NCBI RefSeq assembly: GCF_022343685.1
Contig: NZ_CP092123.1
Coordinates: 2,170,001-2,234,000 of the forward strand
Direction of reading: 5' to 3'
Length of the DNA: 64,000 nt
DNA from: Marinobacterium sediminicola
GTDB taxonomy: Bacteria > Pseudomonadota > Gammaproteobacteria > Pseudomonadales > Balneatricaceae
This document shows, piece after piece, positions 43,508 to 52,413 of the stretch (position 1 is its first letter; the number at the start of each line of letters is the position of its first letter). The notes under the pieces were generated by a model. That model ran no database searches, had not been told where the DNA came from, and saw nothing but the letters and a program-made list of their open reading frames with translations. The position numbers were made by a program, and so were the translations under genes.

Positions 43508-44698
43508 TCAGTGTCCTCCTGCCTGCATGACGCTGTTGCGCACCCGTGGGTCCAGCACCGCCAGAATCACATCGGTAATGAAGTTCATGCCGATCACCAC
43601 CAGCGCCACCAGAAACAGAATGCCCGCCGCCAGTTCCTGATCGTTGGTCATGGCCAGTGCTTCGATCAGCAGTGCAGCGGCATCGGTCAAGCCGATGACT
43701 ACGGCCACGATCGGCAGGTCGTTGAAGATCCGCTGGAAGTCGAATCCCACCGAGTTGAACAGCGGACTGATCGAGTGGCGCACCGGGTAGCGGGACCAGA
43801 GACGGAAACCATCGATGCCTCGGGCTCGTGCGGCTTCCACATACAGCTTGTTGGATTCATCCACCACCAGCGCACGCACGGTCTGCAGCTGCAGCGCCGT
43901 TGCCGCCCAGCCGATCACCAGGATCGGCAGCCAGATATGTCCCATGAAATCGTTCAATTTGCCCCACTGGAAGCCCTGTTCGGCAAACCAGGGCTGCCCC
44001 CGCCACTCATCGGAAAACAGGCCGGTTGGCGTCGGTTCGCCGGCAAAGACATAGAGCAGGATGATGCTCAGCGCGAGCAGAAAATTGGGCAATGCCAGCC
44101 CGAGATAGCTGATCAGGCGCAATTGCAGATCCACCAGCTTGGCGATCACCAGACCGATACTGTTGCGCAGCCGGCGCAAGGGTGTGTGATGACGCTTGCG
44201 GTCAAGCCAGGGCTTGTTCAGAGACCAGGCCGACAGGATGCCGAAGGGCACAGCGATCAGATAGGCAAACAAAAGACCGGCAATACAGAAACCGAGGCTC
44301 ATCCAGAAGCGATCCCCCAGTGCCATGTTGACCGACTGGCGCTTGGCGCAACTGAACCCCAGATCACCCTTAAGGGTCAGGTCGGCGACCCAACTCGCCC
44401 AGCGTACCGGCAGTGGCTGGTCCAGCCCCATGCGAGCCCGCTCGGCGTCAATCTGGGCCTGTGTAATCACCTCGCCCTGAGTGTTCTTGTACGCGATCAT
44501 CTTCTCGGCACAGTCGCCCGGCAGTACTTCCATCAGGCTGAAGACGATGCCGCTGACCAGCAGCAAGGTTCCCAGAGCCAGCAGATAGCGATTGAAGATG
44601 TAATAAAACAGCTGACTGCTGCGTCCCCGCCACCAGAGTAAGGCAGCGGTCCCGCTCAGAAGCCAGAGCAGCCAGGTGTTGGTCAGGAATGCTTGCAT
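43508..44698 (-). CDS. YejB-like ABC transporter permease with an extra N-terminal helix
   Basis: A 396-residue permease. YejB/DppB-type features begin around residue 32 (FYYIFNRYLLALGTLLLVSG), followed by the periplasmic loop (MGLDQPLPVRW) and EAA motif (ARGIDGFRLWSRYPVRH). The first 25 residues form an additional hydrophobic segment (TNTWLLWLLSGTAALLWWRG) not usual in the family. The gene begins 54 bases after the binding-protein stop. Confidence 0.92.
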   Translation of the reverse strand: MQAFLTNTWLLWLLSGTAALLWWRGRSSQLFYYIFNRYLLALGTLLLVSGIVFSLMEVLPGDCAEKMIAYKNTQGEVITQAQIDAERARMGLDQPLPVRWASWVADLTLKGDLGFSCAKRQSVNMALGDRFWMSLGFCIAGLLFAYLIAVPFGILSAWSLNKPWLDRKRHHTPLRRLRNSIGLVIAKLVDLQLRLISYLGLALPNFLLALSIILLYVFAGEPTPTGLFSDEWRGQPWFAEQGFQWGKLNDFMGHIWLPILVIGWAATALQLQTVRALVVDESNKLYVEAARARGIDGFRLWSRYPVRHSISPLFNSVGFDFQRIFNDLPIVAVVIGLTDAAALLIEALAMTNDQELAAGILFLVALVVIGMNFITDVILAVLDPRVRNSVMQAGGH

Positions 44699-44751
44699 GA
44701 TGTTTTATCCGGTTGGTACGAGGCCCCGGCCTTGGGCCGGGGCTGGGGGTC

Positions 44752-46794
44752 TTACTCTTCCAGGAACCACTGGGTTGGCAGGTAGGGATACATGCGGTAG
44801 TAGTCGTAGGATGAGGTCTTGGGCAGTTCGAAGTTCTTCAGTTTCTTGCTGTAGTACACCGGAGACACGGCCTTGACGGTGCCGATGATGAAGAGGTCAT
44901 CGACAGTCAGCTGGGCAATCTTGCGCCCCACCTCGGCAGACTCCTCGGAGCCCAGCTCAGCCCGGGTAAAGGCTTCTGCCAGCGACAGCATGTCCATGAC
45001 CGTCTGCGGTGGACGGGAACCTTCCTGACCATCGGTCTGCAGGTAGCGTGCCCATTCCATGCCGGTACGCAGGTCGAAGTAGGTCCCGTAAGGCGGTGTC
45101 AGCCAGGATGGGTCGCTGGCCAGAACCGGCTGAGGACGTCCCATGGCCCAGCTCAATACGCTCAGATCGTTCGCGGTCTGAGAGCTGCGGTATTCGTCCG
45201 AGGTCACTTCCTTGATCGAAGTACGGACGCTCAGCTCACGCCAGTTGGCCGCCACGATCTCCACCACCTTGGTGGCGATCCCCTGAGTGGCATAACGGAT
45301 GTCCAGCTCGAAGCGCTTGCCAGACGGCAGATCGCGCCAGCCATCCCCGTCCTGATCCTTGAGGCCAATCTTGTCCAGCAGCGCCCTGGCACGCTCGGGG
45401 TCATGTTCAATATACGCCGTTTTCTGGGCATCGGTTACAAAGGGTGCGGTATCCGGATCGAAGGCGGTGTACTGCATCGGCTTGCCCAAACCGAAGAAGG
45501 CGACCTTATTGATCTGTTCGCGGTTGATGCCCAGCGACATGGCGCGCCGGAAATCCAGTTCGTTGAAGAGGGCGCGCTTTTCCGCATCCTTGTCGGTCAG
45601 GTTGAACGCCAGCGTGGGCAGCGGCACCATTGGACGCAACGCCACTTCGTAGTTGCCCTGCTGGCGGTTTTCCAGCAGCACCGGCGCCGACGGCAGGTTC
45701 ACCGCCTGAGCCTTGTAATCCACCTCGCCCGCGATCATCTTGGCGGTCTGGATATCCTCGTCACCAATATAGACCTCGTTGATCTCGTTGATGTAAGGCA
45801 ACTGGTTACCGGCCGTATCCACCTGGAAGAAATAGGGATTGGCCACCAGACGGCGCCCTTCCAGTGACTCTTCGACCACGATGTGGGACTCAAGCGTGGG
45901 GGCAACCGCCGGGAAGCCGGCAGCCAGCAGACGCTTCACCTGCTCCTTGTCCTTCAGCAGCGGTGTCGGGATATCTTTCCAGTCGGACTGGCCATAGTAG
46001 AACTTGAGTGCTGCATAGCCATTGTCGAAACCAAGGGATTTCGCCAGCGTGTCCGCTTCAGGATTGATTGCCGGATGGAAGCGGCCCAGCAGGTGCTTCG
46101 GCTGGAACGGCTGGGCATAGTCGGTGGCAAACATGGCGGTCAGGCCCGGACGTGGGGCGTTGGTGGTGAAACGCACCTGAGTCGGGCTGAGGGCCTCCAC
46201 CTTCATCGGCTTGCCGTCGGACAGGAAACGGTCCTTCGGTGCACCGGTGATCTCCTTATCCATGATCAAGTGGTTGTACCAGAATGCGATATCTTCGGCG
46301 GTGAACGGCTCGCCATCCGACCATTTGTGCCCTTCACGCAAGTGCAGGGTCAGTTCGGTAAAGTCGTCGTTCCACTCCCAGCTCCTGGCGACGTTGGGCA
46401 CGATGGTACTCAGATCGTCACTGAAGCGCACCAGGTTCACGTGACGCACCGACAGCAGGTCGGAGGTACCGGATTCGGTTGCCTTGGAGATCCCGTCCAG
46501 CACACCGCCGTACTGACCGATACGCTCATAAGGGGCGATGATCAGGGGTTCTTTCGGCAGGCGCTGCTCCAGTGAAGGCAGCTCGGGGTTGCCAAGAATA
46601 CGGCGGTTCAGCTCCGCACTGGCGGGGTTGGCACTGAAGCTCAGGCGACAGCTGTTCTGCTGCTCATAGGCAGAGCGCTCAAACAGGTGCAGAAATTCGC
46701 CACCGGCATCAGGTCCGGTTACGGCCGGGCAAGTTGCCCAGACAGGAATGGCCGTCAGTGCAGCAATGCTCAGGGTCAGGAAACGCTTGCTCAT
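44752..46794 (-). CDS. YejA-like ABC transporter periplasmic binding protein
   Basis: A 680-residue extracellular solute-binding protein of family 5 (SBP_bac_5), with a signal peptide ending at VWA (residue 20). Typical features are LHLREGHKWSDGEPFTAEDI, ALSPTQVRFTTNAPRPGL and DLRTGMEWARYLQ. At about 680 residues it is longer than OppA and nearer to YejA-type proteins, which take up peptides and peptide-nucleotide compounds such as microcin C. ATG at 46792-46794 is chosen because 47 earlier in-frame codons encode low-complexity sequence before the signal peptide. It follows the HAD gene by 17 bases. Confidence 0.93.
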   Translation of the reverse strand: MSKRFLTLSIAALTAIPVWATCPAVTGPDAGGEFLHLFERSAYEQQNSCRLSFSANPASAELNRRILGNPELPSLEQRLPKEPLIIAPYERIGQYGGVLDGISKATESGTSDLLSVRHVNLVRFSDDLSTIVPNVARSWEWNDDFTELTLHLREGHKWSDGEPFTAEDIAFWYNHLIMDKEITGAPKDRFLSDGKPMKVEALSPTQVRFTTNAPRPGLTAMFATDYAQPFQPKHLLGRFHPAINPEADTLAKSLGFDNGYAALKFYYGQSDWKDIPTPLLKDKEQVKRLLAAGFPAVAPTLESHIVVEESLEGRRLVANPYFFQVDTAGNQLPYINEINEVYIGDEDIQTAKMIAGEVDYKAQAVNLPSAPVLLENRQQGNYEVALRPMVPLPTLAFNLTDKDAEKRALFNELDFRRAMSLGINREQINKVAFFGLGKPMQYTAFDPDTAPFVTDAQKTAYIEHDPERARALLDKIGLKDQDGDGWRDLPSGKRFELDIRYATQGIATKVVEIVAANWRELSVRTSIKEVTSDEYRSSQTANDLSVLSWAMGRPQPVLASDPSWLTPPYGTYFDLRTGMEWARYLQTDGQEGSRPPQTVMDMLSLAEAFTRAELGSEESAEVGRKIAQLTVDDLFIIGTVKAVSPVYYSKKLKNFELPKTSSYDYYRMYPYLPTQWFLEE

Positions 46795-46811
46795 CACAGA
46801 TGCTCTCTTGG

Positions 46812-47498
46812 TCAGTGAGTCTTGGGGGATTGGGAATCGTTGGCACGCATCCAGTGCAACACCGGCCAGCCACGCTGACGGGCCAGTGCGCTCAGTTTCG
46901 GATCGGGGTTCACCACATGGGGGCGATCCGCCCACTCCAGCAACGGCAGATCGTTACTGGAATCGCTGTAAAACAGCAGCTCTTCAGGCGTCTGTCCCAG
47001 TTCGGACAGCCAATCCTGCAGGCGCTGAACCTTGCCTTCGCGGAAACTCGGGATGCCTTTGATCTTGCCACTGAGGCAGCCTTGCGCATCGCGCTCCAGC
47101 TCGATCGCCAGCACATGTTCCACCGCCAGCGTGTCGGCCACCGGTCGCACGATAAACTCGGCGGTTGCCGAAACGATCAGGCAAAGATCGCCTGCCTCCC
47201 GGTGCTCCTGCAGGCGCTGCCTGGCCTGCGGATAATGTCGATGGACAATCTGGTTACAGACGAAGCGGTGGGTCAGCGCCTCAAGCTCATCCGGCTTCAT
47301 TTGCCGGATCGGTGCCGTCATCAACCGGATATAGGCGGCCATGTCCAGGGAGCCATTGGCATAGTCCCGCATCAGCCGCGCTTCCTGCGCCAACAGTTCC
47401 ACATCAGCCAGCCCCTGCTCCACCAGAAAGCGGCAGAACAGCGACGCGGAATCGCCGTCGATGAGAGTGTCATCCAGATCGAAGATCGCCAACCTCAT
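46812..47498 (-). CDS. HAD-IB family phosphatase
   Basis: A 228-residue HAD hydrolase of the SerB-like IB group (TIGR01490 type). Motif I is FDLDDTLIDGDSA (Asp7 and Asp9), motif II lies in LIVSATAEFIV, and motif IV is YSDSSNDLPLL. It is cytoplasmic. It overlaps the phosphodiesterase-superfamily gene by 4 bases and precedes the binding protein by 17 bases. A phosphomonoester made from the imported substrate is the likely target; phosphoserine itself cannot be excluded. Confidence 0.9.
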   Translation of the reverse strand: MRLAIFDLDDTLIDGDSASLFCRFLVEQGLADVELLAQEARLMRDYANGSLDMAAYIRLMTAPIRQMKPDELEALTHRFVCNQIVHRHYPQARQRLQEHREAGDLCLIVSATAEFIVRPVADTLAVEHVLAIELERDAQGCLSGKIKGIPSFREGKVQRLQDWLSELGQTPEELLFYSDSSNDLPLLEWADRPHVVNPDPKLSALARQRGWPVLHWMRANDSQSPKTH

Positions 47499-48319
47499 TG
47501 CAGCGCCTCCAGCATCTCGGCCGCCACCGGCTTGCCGTGATTTTCAAGGCCCAGCAACGTGCAGACCACACCACAGACCTCAACCTGGCGCGGCATGCAA
47601 GCAGGGCTATGGGTGAAGGCATCACCGATCACCCAAAGTGGCACCTGGCGCTCTTCTGACAAGGTGCCGCCGTGGCTGCGGTCGTTGTTCATTCCATGAT
47701 CCGACGTGATCAAAATCTGGTATCCCTGCTCCATCCAGCGCGGCAGGTGCTGCGACAGATAGCCATCCATGCGGCGGGCGGCGTTACGGTACTGGCTGCT
47801 GTCAAAGCCGAACTTGTGCCCGGCGTCGTCAACATTCATCGGATGGATCAACATGAAGTCCGGGTTACGGGTACTCATGAGCCAATCCGCGTCCAGCAGC
47901 AGATGTTCGTCCGGGTAATGGTCAAGGTGGTAAAAGCAGCCGAACTGGATCGGCAATTCTGGATCCTGCGTGAAGCGGTCCCGTTCGGCTTCATAGGGTG
48001 CGCGATTATAGAGTTCGCTGAACCAGTGATAGGCCGCCGCCGCGGTGGTCAGTCCGGCACGCTGCGCAAGGCTGAACACACTGCTTTGGGTAGAGAGGCG
48101 AACCTTGCGATTGTGAGTAATCCCACTTTCGATCGGTGTCGTGCCGGTCAGCAGGGTTTCATACAAGGGCCTAGACAGTGACGGCAACTCAGACTCAAGG
48201 GTATAGCGGCTCGCCAGCTTGTGGTCACACAGCGCCTGCAAATAACCCATGCAGTCCCGTGCCGTGCTGGCCGCCAGGCCATCGATGATGATCAGAATTA
48301 CGGAATTTTGTGCACTCAT
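47495..48319 (-). CDS. Alkaline-phosphatase-superfamily phosphodiesterase/phosphatase, cytoplasmic
   Basis: A 274-residue enzyme without a signal peptide. Metal and nucleophile motifs are visible: ILIIIDGLA (first metal Asp), LPSLSRPLYETLLTG (nucleophile Ser/Thr region), NVDDAGHKFG and ITSDHGMN, as in type I phosphodiesterase/nucleotide pyrophosphatase enzymes. Phosphonoacetate hydrolase (PhnA) belongs to the same superfamily. It is first in a seven-gene operon with the HAD phosphatase, YejABEF-like importer and LysR regulator, so it probably cleaves an imported phospho-organic compound. The compound is unknown. Confidence 0.85.
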   Translation of the reverse strand: MSAQNSVILIIIDGLAASTARDCMGYLQALCDHKLASRYTLESELPSLSRPLYETLLTGTTPIESGITHNRKVRLSTQSSVFSLAQRAGLTTAAAAYHWFSELYNRAPYEAERDRFTQDPELPIQFGCFYHLDHYPDEHLLLDADWLMSTRNPDFMLIHPMNVDDAGHKFGFDSSQYRNAARRMDGYLSQHLPRWMEQGYQILITSDHGMNNDRSHGGTLSEERQVPLWVIGDAFTHSPACMPRQVEVCGVVCTLLGLENHGKPVAAEMLEALQ

Positions 48320-48668
48320 ACAGCATCCATCCGGTTCCGGCCTCAGCCGGTGGTAATTTCGGATACAGATGCTAGAAGCGCTGAATGATCAAACGATTAC
48401 ACCGAGAAGATAGATTTATGAAACAAAGAAAGCGGCGGTTATGTTTATAAGCCGGATTTATAGACTGCAACCATTTGGTAACAGTCAGCCGTCAGTCTGT
48501 CTTATCCCCTTCACACCCTAATAAAAGACAAATGCTTCAAGTTGTAGCACAGAGACTGATCAGGGTCATAGTCACGGAATAGTAATCTCATGATGCTCAG
48601 GCATAATTAAACAAACATTTAAGTTTTGTAGCATGTAGCGGACACATGCAGGCAGGAGGCCGGCCCCC
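48320..48668. other. Divergent regulatory region, phosphodiesterase operon / GGDEF-EAL gene
   Basis: About 350 bases without a gene. On the minus side a repeated CTGAC (48478-48495) gives a poor Pho-box-like match (12 of 18 by eye) and overlaps an ACCA-AA-TGGT inverted motif that could be a LysR site (48468-48482). On the plus side a FliA-like promoter is described separately. No small open frame is convincing. Confidence 0.4.
48619..48645 (+). promoter_or_regulatory. FliA (sigma-28)-like promoter upstream of the degenerate GGDEF-EAL gene
   Basis: TTAAGTTT, 11 bases, then GCGGACAC compares with the flagellar sigma consensus TAAAGTTT-N11-GCCGATAA (7 of 8 and 5 of 8). The predicted start would leave only about 17 bases of leader, just enough for the AGGAGG site at 48654-48659. 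A tentative call. Confidence 0.3.
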
Positions 48669-50969
48669 TTGATCACCCCGAAACGCAAGTACCTGGACTT
48701 CATCGCTCAAAACACGATTCTGATAAACATTCTGCTGATCACACTGCTGTCCTGGGCATCGTTCTGGGTCTACACCTACATTACCGTTGACACCACCAAG
48801 CAGTCCGTCAATGCCCAGTTTCAGCAGCGCATTCTTGACCGCTTCGACAGTGCCCTCATCAGCATGGACCGCCGTACCGCCGAGATTGAGCATAAAGCGT
48901 CGGTGCTTGCGCGCCAGCTCAGCAACCGCCTTACGTCCATGTCCACCAGACAGCAGCTGCTTGAACAGACACTGGCAATGGCACCAGACCTGATCGGCGC
49001 AGGTCTCTATTCGGCAGAAACCAAACACTCACCCTTGCTGACCCTGCGCCCTCAGGGCAATCAGACCGATGCGAACGCTGCTCCCGAATGGCTGCAGCAG
49101 TTGCCGGAAAGCTTCAAGGTCAACCCCACTGCGGATACGGTCTGGTGGAGTCCGGTACACCGGATGTCAGGCAGTCAGGAGCCCGTCATTACACTGGTAC
49201 GGCCCATCCTCTCGGAACAGGGTGTTCTGCAGGGCTTACTGGGTCTCGACTGGCAGGTAGCATCCATTCTCGAGCTGGCCAGGGACGCGGAGGCAACGCC
49301 GGGGACGCTGGTCTGGCTCACTGACAGCCGCAACCTGCAACTGGCCCCTCCCTATCAGGATCATCGTCGCGAGCGGGTTCATACCGTGATGACTCAGGCT
49401 CAGGCAACAACCCCACAGGCCATTTTTGTCAGCGACTTCGAGTATCAACCACTGAACCTGCCGGAACACCCGGTCATGCTGTACTACACGCGTGCAGAAA
49501 GCGGCCTGAAACTTTCCGTCGCCATTCCGCTGGACGAGCTGGACGCCCCCTTGGCATCCCTTCAGGAGCGCAGCAGCACCTACCTGATTGTCCTCGGCGG
49601 CGTGATGCTGCTATTGACGCTCTTTGGCCTGATTCGGTTGTTGCCTTCCTTGCGCAACATGCGCCTGTCTGACCATGACAAGCTGACCGGCCTGCCTAAC
49701 CGTCTGCGTTTGTTGCAGGATCTTGAGCGTGACAGCTCAGTGAGCCTTATTCTGGTCAACATGGACCGTTTCCGTGAAGTAAACAGCCTTTTCGGGGACG
49801 AATGTGGCGACCTGATTCTCAAACAGGTGGCTCTGCGCCTGGAGTCTTTCATGTCCTCGGATGAAAACCGTGGCGGCAGACTCTACCGAGTCACCGGTGA
49901 TGAATTTGCCCTCTCCCTGCCCCGCCGCCGTCCCGAACTGGTACTGCAGCAACTGGAAGCTATTCTGAACTGCGTTCGCCAGAGTCCGGTGTTCTGGCGC
50001 AACCACGAAATCGGACTGAGCGCGACAGCGGGGGCAGCCGTCCCCTGGGTTAACTCACCCAAAGAGCACAGCCTGTACATTTATGCTCGCGAAGCACTGC
50101 GCGAAGCACGCATGAAAGGGCTTCACTGCCGCGTCTTTGACGGCTCTGAGCCGCTTGAACAGGAATTCGAGCACAACCAGAAATGGGCCGGCAAACTGCG
50201 CGACGCGCTGGATGAAGAGGGACTCGTTGCCTGGTTCCAGCCGATTCTGAACAATACCACCGGCCGCATCGACAAATATGAATGCCTCGTGCGCATGCTG
50301 GACACCAACGGTGAGGTAGTCAGCCCCGGCAAGTTCCTCGGCGTCGCAAGCAAGCTTCGTCTGGAAGGCCACATCACCCGTGTCATGGTGGAAAAGTGCT
50401 TCACACGTTTTGCAGACTCGCCCATGCAGTTTTCCATCAACCTGTCGTACAGCGACCTACAGCAGGAAGAACTCACCGCTTTTATCCTGCAGCGGCTTGA
50501 TGAGACCGGAGTAGGCCCTCGGGTGATTTTCGAGCTGCTGGAATCAGACCATATCGAGAACTACGATCAGGTACGGCACTTCGTCGATGAAGTGAAAAAA
50601 CGTGGCTGCCGGATCGCCATCGACGACTTCGGTACCGGCTATTCCAACTTTGAGCACCTGCTGCAGCTGAAGGTGGACTTCATCAAGATCGATGGCAGCC
50701 TTATCCGTAACCTGGACAAGGACCCGAACTCACGCCGAGTGGCACGGGGTATCGTCGGTCTTGCGCGCAGCATGAAGATCGAAACGGTAGCCGAGTTCGT
50801 GCACTCGCCTGCGGTGCAGATGGAAGTATTGCGCCTGGGAATCAGTTTCTCGCAAGGCGAACTCATCGGCATGCCGGCCCCGGAGCTGTTGATCAGCGTG
50901 CCCAAGGAACTGACCCGCCTTTCCTACTCTGGCCGCAATCAGGCCCGCAGCGCAGCCCTCGGGATCTAA
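48669..50969 (+). CDS. Membrane sensor with degenerate GGDEF and probably active EAL domain
   Basis: A 766-residue protein starting with TTG at 48669, nine bases after AGGAGG; no in-frame ATG fits. A helix at about 16-38 and another at about 308-330 enclose a periplasmic Cache-like domain (CWWSP-type region DTVWWSPVHRMSGSQ, LGLDWQVASI). The GGDEF motif reads VTGDEF, so cyclase activity is unlikely. The EAL domain has YECLVRM in place of EAL but keeps the Glu, the Asn of SINLSY, ELLESD, DDFGTGYSN, KIDGSL, an AEF glutamate and QGELIG, so c-di-GMP hydrolysis is plausible. It is a single-gene unit ending in a strong terminator. Confidence 0.9.
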   Translation: MITPKRKYLDFIAQNTILINILLITLLSWASFWVYTYITVDTTKQSVNAQFQQRILDRFDSALISMDRRTAEIEHKASVLARQLSNRLTSMSTRQQLLEQTLAMAPDLIGAGLYSAETKHSPLLTLRPQGNQTDANAAPEWLQQLPESFKVNPTADTVWWSPVHRMSGSQEPVITLVRPILSEQGVLQGLLGLDWQVASILELARDAEATPGTLVWLTDSRNLQLAPPYQDHRRERVHTVMTQAQATTPQAIFVSDFEYQPLNLPEHPVMLYYTRAESGLKLSVAIPLDELDAPLASLQERSSTYLIVLGGVMLLLTLFGLIRLLPSLRNMRLSDHDKLTGLPNRLRLLQDLERDSSVSLILVNMDRFREVNSLFGDECGDLILKQVALRLESFMSSDENRGGRLYRVTGDEFALSLPRRRPELVLQQLEAILNCVRQSPVFWRNHEIGLSATAGAAVPWVNSPKEHSLYIYAREALREARMKGLHCRVFDGSEPLEQEFEHNQKWAGKLRDALDEEGLVAWFQPILNNTTGRIDKYECLVRMLDTNGEVVSPGKFLGVASKLRLEGHITRVMVEKCFTRFADSPMQFSINLSYSDLQQEELTAFILQRLDETGVGPRVIFELLESDHIENYDQVRHFVDEVKKRGCRIAIDDFGTGYSNFEHLLQLKVDFIKIDGSLIRNLDKDPNSRRVARGIVGLARSMKIETVAEFVHSPAVQMEVLRLGISFSQGELIGMPAPELLISVPKELTRLSYSGRNQARSAALGI

Positions 50970-50980
50970 ACGAAACACTG

Positions 50981-51008
50981 GGTGCCGTCCCCCCCGACGG
51001 CACCTTTT
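50981..51008. terminator. Terminator after the degenerate GGDEF-EAL gene
   Basis: GGTGCCGTC (50981-50989) pairs perfectly with GACGGCACC (50996-51004) and is followed by TTTT, which overlaps the stop codon of the convergent REC-REC-GGDEF gene. Confidence 0.88.
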
Positions 51009-52254
51009 ATCCCTGGTATACGACGCAGTTACGACCGCTATCCTTGGCATGATAGAGCCGCCGATCGGCTTCTTTCATCAGTGACTCAAGACTGTCAGCG
51101 GGCAGCTCGGCCACACCGCAACTGAAGGTAAAACTCAGCGCGCCCGAAGCGATTTCCACCGAGCTGTTCTCGATCTGCTCCCTGACCGCATCCAGCAATT
51201 GCGCTGCACGCTCGACCGTCAAACCCGAGAACAGGATGCAGAACTCTTCCCCTCCTGTTCTGGCCAAGACAAAGCGGGAAAACGCCTTGGCAAGAGAACT
51301 GGCGAATGACACCAGCACAAGGTCACCAATATCATGGCCGTATTCATCGTTCACCTGCTTGAAGTAGTCGATGTCGAGAATAGCCAGGCTAAGAGGCTTC
51401 TGCGTGTTCTCGGCCTTGGGAAGCAGCTTGCGTGCCTGCTCAATGAAATACCGGCGGTTATGGATGTTGGTCAGCGCATCGGTATACGCCATGCGGTGAA
51501 GCTCCTTATTGCGCTCCATCGCCTCGACCGCATGGTTAATCCGGCAGAAAAATTCTTCATGGGAAAACGGCTTGTAAAGGAAGTCATCTGCGCCGTTCTT
51601 GATGAATTTGGCCGACAAATACTTGTCATCGGCCGACGAGAGGCCAATGATGACCAGCTCAGTCTTTTCATGCTGGTGGCGCAGTTCATGAATAAGGCTG
51701 AAGCCATCCATCTCCGGCATGTTGTAGTCGGTCAGCAGGATATCGATCGAATCATCCGCCAGAATCATGTCCAGTGCCTGCTGCCCGTTTTCGGCTTCGA
51801 CGATCTGGAACTGGTGCCGGCGCAGCAGTGAAACAATAAACGAGCGGGTCACCGACGAATCCTCGGCCACCATCACCTTGATGTTACGGTTTCGGTAAAG
51901 CCGGTTAATCAGGTTAACCGCATACTGATAGCTGTACAGGCCTTCTTTCTGGACATAATCCACGATCCCCTGGCAATGCAGCGCATCACGCTTGTCATTG
52001 CCGATAGAGCCCGTGAGCACAACGGTCGGAATTTTGTTTTCCAGCGTGAAATCCACCATCTCGCCATTGGGCGCATCCGGCAGATTCAAATCGACAATGG
52101 CAGCAAACCAGTCATTACGCGAGGCAATCGCCCGGCATGCCTCGGTCGCGTTGGTTGCAAAGACAACGTCAAAGGTCAGCAAGGTACGCTGGGCAATGAA
52201 ACGCAGCACCTTTATCACGACCTGAGAGTCTTCAACTATTAATACCGCAGGCAT
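51007..52254 (-). CDS. Response regulator with two receivers and an active-site GGDEF domain
   Basis: A 415-residue PleD-like protein. Receiver 1 spans about 1-120 with phosphoacceptor Asp55 in AIVDLNLPD. Receiver 2 spans about 125-245 with Asp in LLTDYNMPEMDG and the Lys of FLYKPF. The output domain has RTGGEEFCILF, a functional diguanylate cyclase motif, without the usual RxxD inhibitory site before it. ATG at 52252-52254 has GGAG seven bases upstream; an earlier in-frame codon adds 11 unconserved residues. It makes c-di-GMP on phosphorylation; its kinase is not nearby. Confidence 0.92.
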   Translation of the reverse strand: MPAVLIVEDSQVVIKVLRFIAQRTLLTFDVVFATNATEACRAIASRNDWFAAIVDLNLPDAPNGEMVDFTLENKIPTVVLTGSIGNDKRDALHCQGIVDYVQKEGLYSYQYAVNLINRLYRNRNIKVMVAEDSSVTRSFIVSLLRRHQFQIVEAENGQQALDMILADDSIDILLTDYNMPEMDGFSLIHELRHQHEKTELVIIGLSSADDKYLSAKFIKNGADDFLYKPFSHEEFFCRINHAVEAMERNKELHRMAYTDALTNIHNRRYFIEQARKLLPKAENTQKPLSLAILDIDYFKQVNDEYGHDIGDLVLVSFASSLAKAFSRFVLARTGGEEFCILFSGLTVERAAQLLDAVREQIENSSVEIASGALSFTFSCGVAELPADSLESLMKEADRRLYHAKDSGRNCVVYQG

Positions 52255-52342
52255 GATCGTCTCCAGCAAGAAGGCAATAGTCGCCATCTTAACACGGTTT
52301 TGACAGCCAACAGCCAGTGAAAAGGTTGCTTCAAGACATGGG

Positions 52343-52366
52343 AAAAAAGGCCACCCGAAGGTGGCC
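52343..52366 (-). terminator. Rho-independent terminator of the thiolase operon
   Basis: On the minus strand GGCCACC-TTCG-GGTGGCC is followed by TTTTTT. It lies about 50 bases after the thiolase stop. Confidence 0.92.
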
Positions 52367-52413
52367 TACTCCAATCCAAGAGCCAAAGGCAGAGATGTGC
52401 AAGTTAAGGCGTA

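Noticed and set aside
48478-48495. Pho box upstream of the phosphodiesterase operon
   Set aside because: Only about 12 of 18 positions match and no -10 sits at the right distance, so it is noted in the intergenic entry but not called as a site.
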